From: Bacillota bacterium
GTDB lineage: Bacteria; Bacillota; Thermosediminibacteria; Thermosediminibacterales; Thermosediminibacteraceae
Length of the DNA stretch: 15,473 nucleotides
NCBI GenBank assembly: GCA_003242255.1
Contig: QGUT01000024.1
Coordinates: forward strand, 1-15,473
Direction: 5' to 3'
Shown: positions 11,827 to 15,473 of the stretch, piece after piece
Layout of the letters: each line of letters opens with the position of its first letter
Position numbering within the stretch: position 1 is the stretch's first letter
Position numbers and translations under genes: made by a program
The notes under the pieces: generated by a model
What the model was told of the DNA's origin: nothing
Database searches by the model: none
What the model saw: only the letters and a program-made list of their open reading frames with translations

Positions 11827-13428
11827 TTACCTCCTCCTGAAACTGATCCCTCTCAGCCATCCGATCAACCGCGTTCCTCCGGGCAGCAGGCTGAGCTCAT
11901 CTTCGCCCACGCCTCCGACGGCTAAGAGCACCGCCGCGTACACCAGAACGCCGACACCTATCGATCCCAAAGTGGCAATGCCGTTGCCGAAGCCGGCGGA
12001 AGTGGCCAATTTATAGAACTGGTGGACTAAAATTCCCATCGCCGCTGCCGATACGGCAGGTTTCAGGACCATGCTTTTTAGATTTAATGCGGTGCCGGTG
12101 TATCTCAGGGCGGATATAAGGTTCAAAAGCGATGCTATGAAATAGCCTACCACCGTGCCGAGGGCCGCACCCCGTATGTTTACGGCGGGCACCGCCGTCA
12201 AAGTGTAATTTATGACCACTTTAAAAATCGCTCCGAAGGCGAGATTCCTTACGGGCACCATGGTCTTCCCGACCCCCTGAAGAAGCCCGGTCGTAGTCTG
12301 CTGCAGGGCCAGAAATATGATGCCCCAGGATAAAACCGAAAGCGGGATTCCGGCCTCCGTGCTGTCGTACAGGAGAGCGCACGCCGGCTCGGCCAGCACA
12401 AAAAGCCCCACCGCCGCCGGCAAGGCGAACAGCAAGGTCACCCGGATGCCCGTCTCGGCCCTCCGCGCCACCAGTTGCCGGTTATTCAAGGCCAGGGCTT
12501 CGGAGATGGAAGGCACCAGGCTGGCGGCGATGCTCATGGTCATCACCGCCGGCAGATTTATGATGGGAGCGGCCATCCCGGTGAGCTGGCCGTAGAGTTC
12601 CGTCGCCCTCACCATGGAAAAACCCGCATCCTGAAGCCTCCTGGTCACTATGGCCGCATCGGCCAGGTTCATCACTGGCACTATAAGTCCTCCCAGGGTT
12701 ATGGGGACCGCAAAGGCAAAAAGCTTCCAGGCTACTATGAGGGGACTTTCAGACCAGGAATTCGATTCTTCAAAGGAGCCAAAAAGCTGGGGCTTTTTCC
12801 TGCTGTACACGAACACCAGCAGCAGCAACCCTGCCACGGCTCCTACCACCGGCCCGAAGGCAGCACCAGCCGCCGCATACTCTACGCCGCGGGGAAGGAG
12901 GATAGTTGCCAGCACAAACACCGCAATGACCCGCCCCAGCTGTTCGACCACCTGCGACAGGGCCGAAGGGGTCATATCCTGCAGGCCTTGAAAAAAGCCG
13001 CGAAAGCACGACATCACCGATACGAAAAAAATAGCGGGCGAGATGCTGATAAGGGGATAAAAAGCTTTAGGGTTTCCCAGCACTCTTTCAGCCAGGAATT
13101 GGGCGTTTAACATCAAGACCAGGGTGAGCACAGCCCCCACCGAAGTCAGCACAATCAGGGACACTTTAAAAATCCTGTAAGCGTTGCGGTATCTCTTCAC
13201 CGCCACCTCTCCGGCCACCATCTTCGAGATGGCAGTGGGGAGCCCGGCGGTAGAGATAGAAAGGAGCGTGACGTAAATGGGATAAGCCATCTGGTAAAGG
13301 CCCATCCCCTCTTCTTTTATCATCATGGCAAGGGGAATCCGGTAGACGGCTCCTAGCACCTTTACCAAAAAGCCAGCTGCTGTAAGCACCATAGCCCCTT
13401 TTAAAAAAGAACTTTGCCTTTCGGTCAA
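11827..13428 (-). CDS. spoVB: SpoVB/YabM-like polysaccharide flippase (MOP superfamily)
   Basis: This 533-residue polytopic membrane protein has about 14 hydrophobic segments spread over its whole length. The N-terminus SSFLKGAMVLTAAGFLVKVL, then GAVYRIPL and GMGLYQMAYPIY, is typical of the SpoVB/MurJ-like branch of the multidrug/oligosaccharidyl-lipid/polysaccharide superfamily. Such proteins flip lipid-linked wall precursors; SpoVB is needed for spore cortex, while Bacillus YabM at the same locus is less well studied. Position (upstream of mazG, near spoVT) supports YabM orthology. The start is TTG at 13428-13426, with GGCAGGGG about 5 nt upstream. The alternative ATG at codon 13 would cut into the conserved N-terminus. 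A sigma-A-like promoter lies at 13473-13501, and mazG follows after 5 nt. Confidence 0.9.
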   Translation of the reverse strand: MTERQSSFLKGAMVLTAAGFLVKVLGAVYRIPLAMMIKEEGMGLYQMAYPIYVTLLSISTAGLPTAISKMVAGEVAVKRYRNAYRIFKVSLIVLTSVGAVLTLVLMLNAQFLAERVLGNPKAFYPLISISPAIFFVSVMSCFRGFFQGLQDMTPSALSQVVEQLGRVIAVFVLATILLPRGVEYAAAGAAFGPVVGAVAGLLLLVFVYSRKKPQLFGSFEESNSWSESPLIVAWKLFAFAVPITLGGLIVPVMNLADAAIVTRRLQDAGFSMVRATELYGQLTGMAAPIINLPAVMTMSIAASLVPSISEALALNNRQLVARRAETGIRVTLLFALPAAVGLFVLAEPACALLYDSTEAGIPLSVLSWGIIFLALQQTTTGLLQGVGKTMVPVRNLAFGAIFKVVINYTLTAVPAVNIRGAALGTVVGYFIASLLNLISALRYTGTALNLKSMVLKPAVSAAAMGILVHQFYKLATSAGFGNGIATLGSIGVGVLVYAAVLLAVGGVGEDELSLLPGGTRLIGWLRGISFRRR

Positions 13429-13472
13429 AACGACCCCTGCCTTTCTAGTTTCTTAAGCTTCCACGTCCCTTA

Positions 13473-13501
13473 ATTATATTCTATTTGCTTTCCTCTTGCA
13501 A
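13473..13501 (-). promoter_or_regulatory. sigma-A promoter for spoVB-mazG
   Basis: On the minus strand TTGCAA (13501-13496) lies 17 nt before a perfect TATAAT (13478-13473), about 45 nt upstream of the spoVB start. The weak -35 (4 of 6) suggests the promoter may need an activator. It is divergent from the pckA promoter, with 26 bp between the two -35 boxes. Confidence 0.78.
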
Positions 13502-13510
13502 TATTTGCGA

Positions 13511-13520
13511 CTTGCGCAAG
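13511..13520. promoter_or_regulatory. palindrome between the divergent spoVB and pckA promoters
   Basis: CTTGCGCAAG is a perfect 10-bp palindrome placed 9 bp from the spoVB -35 box and 7 bp from the pckA -35 box. CTTGC also occurs at 13495 and 13527, so the motif appears three times with starts exactly 16 bp apart. This looks like a regulator-binding region; the regulator is unknown. Confidence 0.45.
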
Positions 13521-13527
13521 ATTATTC

Positions 13528-13556
13528 TTGCTAAAAACCTCTATGAATTATAGAAT
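13528..13556 (+). promoter_or_regulatory. predicted sigma-A promoter for pckA
   Basis: TTGCTA (13528-13533) and TAGAAT (13551-13556) are separated by 17 nt. The -35 matches at 4 of 6 and the -10 at 5 of 6. The transcript start would lie near 13563, giving a leader of about 55 nt before the pckA ATG. Confidence 0.62.
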
Positions 13557-13561
13557 AATTA

Positions 13562-13571
13562 TTGTATACAA
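13562..13571. promoter_or_regulatory. TTGTATACAA palindrome at the predicted pckA transcript start (operator candidate)
   Basis: TTGTATACAA is a perfect 10-bp palindrome beginning 6 bp after the pckA -10 box. The GT..AC core resembles operators of the FadR-type GntR repressors. A repressor bound here would block pckA initiation. No regulator gene is in the window. Confidence 0.4.
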
Positions 13572-13617
13572 ACCGAAAATTTTAATTTTTATTAATATAG
13601 ACAGGAGGCCATTGAAA

Positions 13618-15186
13618 ATGAAGCATTTAAAATCGATAGGTCTCACCAATATCGGCAAGGTCCACTTCAATTTGCCGATGCCATCGCTGGTAGAACACGC
13701 CCTGAAAAAAGGTGAAGGCGTCCTCGCGAGCAACGGAGCCCTGATAGTCCATACGGGCAAATACACCGGCCGTTCTCCGAACGACAAGTTCATAGTAGGG
13801 GATCCGGAAGTTTCGGATGAGATCTGGTGGGGCAACAACAAACCCTTCCCCAGGGCCCAATTCGAGGCTCTCCTCCGCCGCATGACTTCGTACCTGCAGA
13901 ACCGGGAGCTGTACGTCTTCGACGGCTTCGTCGGAGCCCAGAGCAATTTTCGGATCCCGCTCAGGGTGATAAATGAATACGCCTACCAGAACCTCTTCGC
14001 CCGCCAGCTCTTCATAAGGGCTTCCAGGGAGGAGCTTAAGGATTTTTGGCCCGAGATCACCGTCATCGCAGCCCCCGGCTTTAAAGCGGAGCCCGAGGTG
14101 GACGGCACCAACTCGGAAGCCTTCATCGTCATAAGCCTTAAGGAAAAGCTGGTCCTGATAGGCGGAACCCTCTATTCGGGCGAAATTAAAAAATCGGTTT
14201 TCACGGTGATGAATTACCTGATGCCCAAGGCGGGAGTCCTCTCCATGCACTGCTCTGCCAACAAGGGCCGCGACGGTTCCACCGCCCTTTTCTTCGGCCT
14301 TTCGGGAACCGGAAAGACCACGCTTTCCGCAGACCCGGAAAGGTTCCTCATAGGGGACGACGAGCACGGGTGGTCCGACGAGGGGATTTTTAATTTCGAA
14401 GGCGGATGCTACGCTAAGTGCATAAACCTGTCCAGGGAAAAGGAGCCCCAGATATACGACGCCATTAAATTCGGAGCGGTGCTGGAAAACGTGGTCTACG
14501 ACGAAAACACCCGGGAAATCGACTACAGCAGCGATGCCATAACCGAAAATACCCGGGCGGCCTATCCCGTGGACTTCATACCTGGAGCTGTCATCCCGGG
14601 GACGGGCGGCCATCCCCGAACAGTAATATTCCTCACCGCCGACGCTTTCGGGGTGCTGCCGCCGATATCAAAGCTCTCCTTCCAGCAGGCCATGTACTAT
14701 TTTGTATCCGGCTACACCAGCAAGCTGGCCGGAACGGAGCGGGGAATAACGGAGCCCCAGGCGACCTTCTCGGCCTGCTTCGGCGCACCGTTCCTTCCCC
14801 TCTCTCCCATCGTATACGCCAAACTCCTCGGCGAAAAGCTCAAAAAATACGGCACCGAAGTGTATCTGGTGAACACCGGATGGACCGGAGGGCCGTACGG
14901 CATCGGCCGGAGGATAGACTTAAAATACACCCGCGCCATGGTGAAGAGCGCCCTGGAGGGAGAGCTTCAGGGAGTGGAATTCGAGAGGGATCCAGTGTTC
15001 GGCCTCATGATACCGAAGAACTGCCCCGGAGTTCCTGCAGAAATTTTAAATCCGAGAAACACCTGGCCCGATAAAAAATCCTACGACGACACCGCCAGAA
15101 AACTTGCCCGGAGCTTTGCGGACAACTTCAAAAAGTTTTCCCGGGAGATGCCGGAACTGGAAGCTTCCGGCCCTATCGCCCATTAA
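13618..15186 (+). CDS. pckA: phosphoenolpyruvate carboxykinase (ATP)
   Basis: This 522-residue cytosolic enzyme interconverts oxaloacetate + ATP and PEP + CO2 + ADP. In anaerobes it can run in the gluconeogenic or the ATP-forming carboxylating direction. Seen motifs are: TGRSPNDKF (50-58); YSGEIKKSVF with the metal-binding lysine near K192; MHCSAN with H211; the P-loop GLSGTGKTT (227-235); and the kinase-2 motif LIGDDEH with D247/D248. All key residues are present and the length is normal for the ATP-dependent family. I chose ATG at 13618 because GGAGG lies about 9 nt upstream and MKHLKSIGL matches where homologues begin. The in-frame upstream extension to 13528 covers the promoter. It is inserted in opposite orientation between spoVT and spoVB and ends at a bidirectional terminator. 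Confidence 0.97.
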   Translation: MKHLKSIGLTNIGKVHFNLPMPSLVEHALKKGEGVLASNGALIVHTGKYTGRSPNDKFIVGDPEVSDEIWWGNNKPFPRAQFEALLRRMTSYLQNRELYVFDGFVGAQSNFRIPLRVINEYAYQNLFARQLFIRASREELKDFWPEITVIAAPGFKAEPEVDGTNSEAFIVISLKEKLVLIGGTLYSGEIKKSVFTVMNYLMPKAGVLSMHCSANKGRDGSTALFFGLSGTGKTTLSADPERFLIGDDEHGWSDEGIFNFEGGCYAKCINLSREKEPQIYDAIKFGAVLENVVYDENTREIDYSSDAITENTRAAYPVDFIPGAVIPGTGGHPRTVIFLTADAFGVLPPISKLSFQQAMYYFVSGYTSKLAGTERGITEPQATFSACFGAPFLPLSPIVYAKLLGEKLKKYGTEVYLVNTGWTGGPYGIGRRIDLKYTRAMVKSALEGELQGVEFERDPVFGLMIPKNCPGVPAEILNPRNTWPDKKSYDDTARKLARSFADNFKKFSREMPELEASGPIAH

Positions 15187-15220
15187 AAAAACTAGCAGCT
15201 TCTCTGGCTGCTAGTTTTTT
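15185..15220. terminator. bidirectional intrinsic terminator between pckA and spoVT
   Basis: ACTAGCAGC (15191-15199) pairs with GCTGCTAGT (15207-15215) around a 7-nt loop. A6 precedes the stem and T6 follows it, so both strands read as stem plus T-tract. It fills the 36-nt gap between the two convergent stop codons and serves both pckA and spoVT. Confidence 0.93.
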
Positions 15221-15222
15221 CA

Positions 15223-15473
15223 TCAGGAGATGTTCATCTGCCTTGAGAAGAAGCCCGCCGCCGTTTCCGCTACCTTCAATTCCAGTTCCCCCATGGTGAC
15301 GTTCGGATCTTTCGACAGCAGGATCACGGCCCCTATAGGATCACCTTCAGCTATTATGGGGACTATAACCTGGCTGGTGTATTTTATTTTCCCCTCCTCT
15401 TCGTCCGCCGTAATCTTCACGTATTCTTTCTCGCTGGTCTTTTTTATGAGTACGGTCTTTCGCTCTTCTAGGA
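15223..15473 (-). CDS. spoVT: stage V sporulation protein T (SpoVT), C-terminal part cut by window edge
   Basis: The last 83 codons are visible; the 5' part, including the AbrB-type DNA-binding domain, lies beyond the right edge. The visible part is the end of the GAF-like sensory domain: YTSQVIVPIIAEGDPIGAVI, LLSKDPNV, then TMGELELKVAETAAGFFSRQM, which matches SpoVT very closely. SpoVT modulates forespore sigma-G-dependent genes. The frame stays open from the stop TGA (15225-15223) to the edge, so the internal ATG at 15420 is not the start. In Bacillus spoVT lies directly upstream of yabM; here pckA intervenes. Confidence 0.93.
   Translation of the reverse strand, partial: LEERKTVLIKKTSEKEYVKITADEEEGKIKYTSQVIVPIIAEGDPIGAVILLSKDPNVTMGELELKVAETAAGFFSRQMNIS

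Noticed and set aside
11822..11860. A longer MazG start at 11860 overlapping spoVB
   Set aside because: The AGGAGGAGGT element sits ideally for the ATG at 11821, and the 13 extra residues are not conserved in the family.
13627..14613. A 328-codon minus-strand frame opposite pckA
   Set aside because: pckA in the plus frame carries every PEP carboxykinase motif. The antisense translation has no family resemblance.

Overview
The window is a chromosomal segment from an endospore-forming, low-GC-lineage Firmicute. The clustering of spoVT, a spoVB-type flippase, mazG, hup, yabP, yabQ, divIC and yabR is the classic Bacillus/Clostridia sporulation and division neighbourhood. The short single-domain MazG, the Ppx/GppA gene after yabR and the ATP-type PEP carboxykinase fit a thermophilic Clostridia-like anaerobe (Thermoanaerobacterales or Thermosediminibacterales type). 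That narrower placement is inference; the genus cannot be fixed from the sequence. No insertion sequence, phage gene, CRISPR array, tRNA or rRNA was seen.

Layout, left to right. Positions 1-6754 hold rpoC (cut by the left edge) and rpoB on the minus strand. A ~170-nt leader precedes rpoB, with a near-consensus sigma-A promoter (6931-6959) and a hairpin plus U-rich tail just ahead of the ribosome-binding site. Positions 6948-9457 hold a minus-strand chain read as yabP, yabQ, divIC, yabR and Ppx/GppA, with a promoter before yabR and a terminator between yabR and ppx. Positions 9529-10500 hold a SpoIID-like lipoprotein. Positions 10659-13428 hold a spoVB-mazG pair followed by hup, with a strong terminator after hup. 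A compact divergent control region (about 13473-13571) separates this from plus-strand pckA (13618-15186). pckA converges through a bidirectional terminator on the 3' end of minus-strand spoVT, which is cut by the right edge.

Most of the content links sporulation (SpoVT regulator, SpoVB flippase, SpoIID-like peptidoglycan enzyme, YabP/YabQ cortex proteins), division (DivIC), nucleotide and nucleoid housekeeping (MazG, HU) and transcription (RpoB/RpoC). pckA is the metabolic outsider, inserted in opposite orientation between spoVT and spoVB. The RNA polymerase genes directly follow ppx, not rplJ-rplL as in the usual bacterial order.

I did not find a convincing new defence or mobile system. 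The points worth a second look are regulatory and architectural: the separated rpoBC unit with its own promoter and leader hairpin; a long hairpin that combines a terminator with the yabP Shine-Dalgarno; the palindrome-rich pckA/spoVB divergent promoter region; the SpoIID-like gene in the usual slot of the S4-domain gene rqcP (yabO); and a Ppx/GppA protein that seems to lack the usual catalytic glutamate. At least 5 of 12 visible start codons are GTG or TTG.
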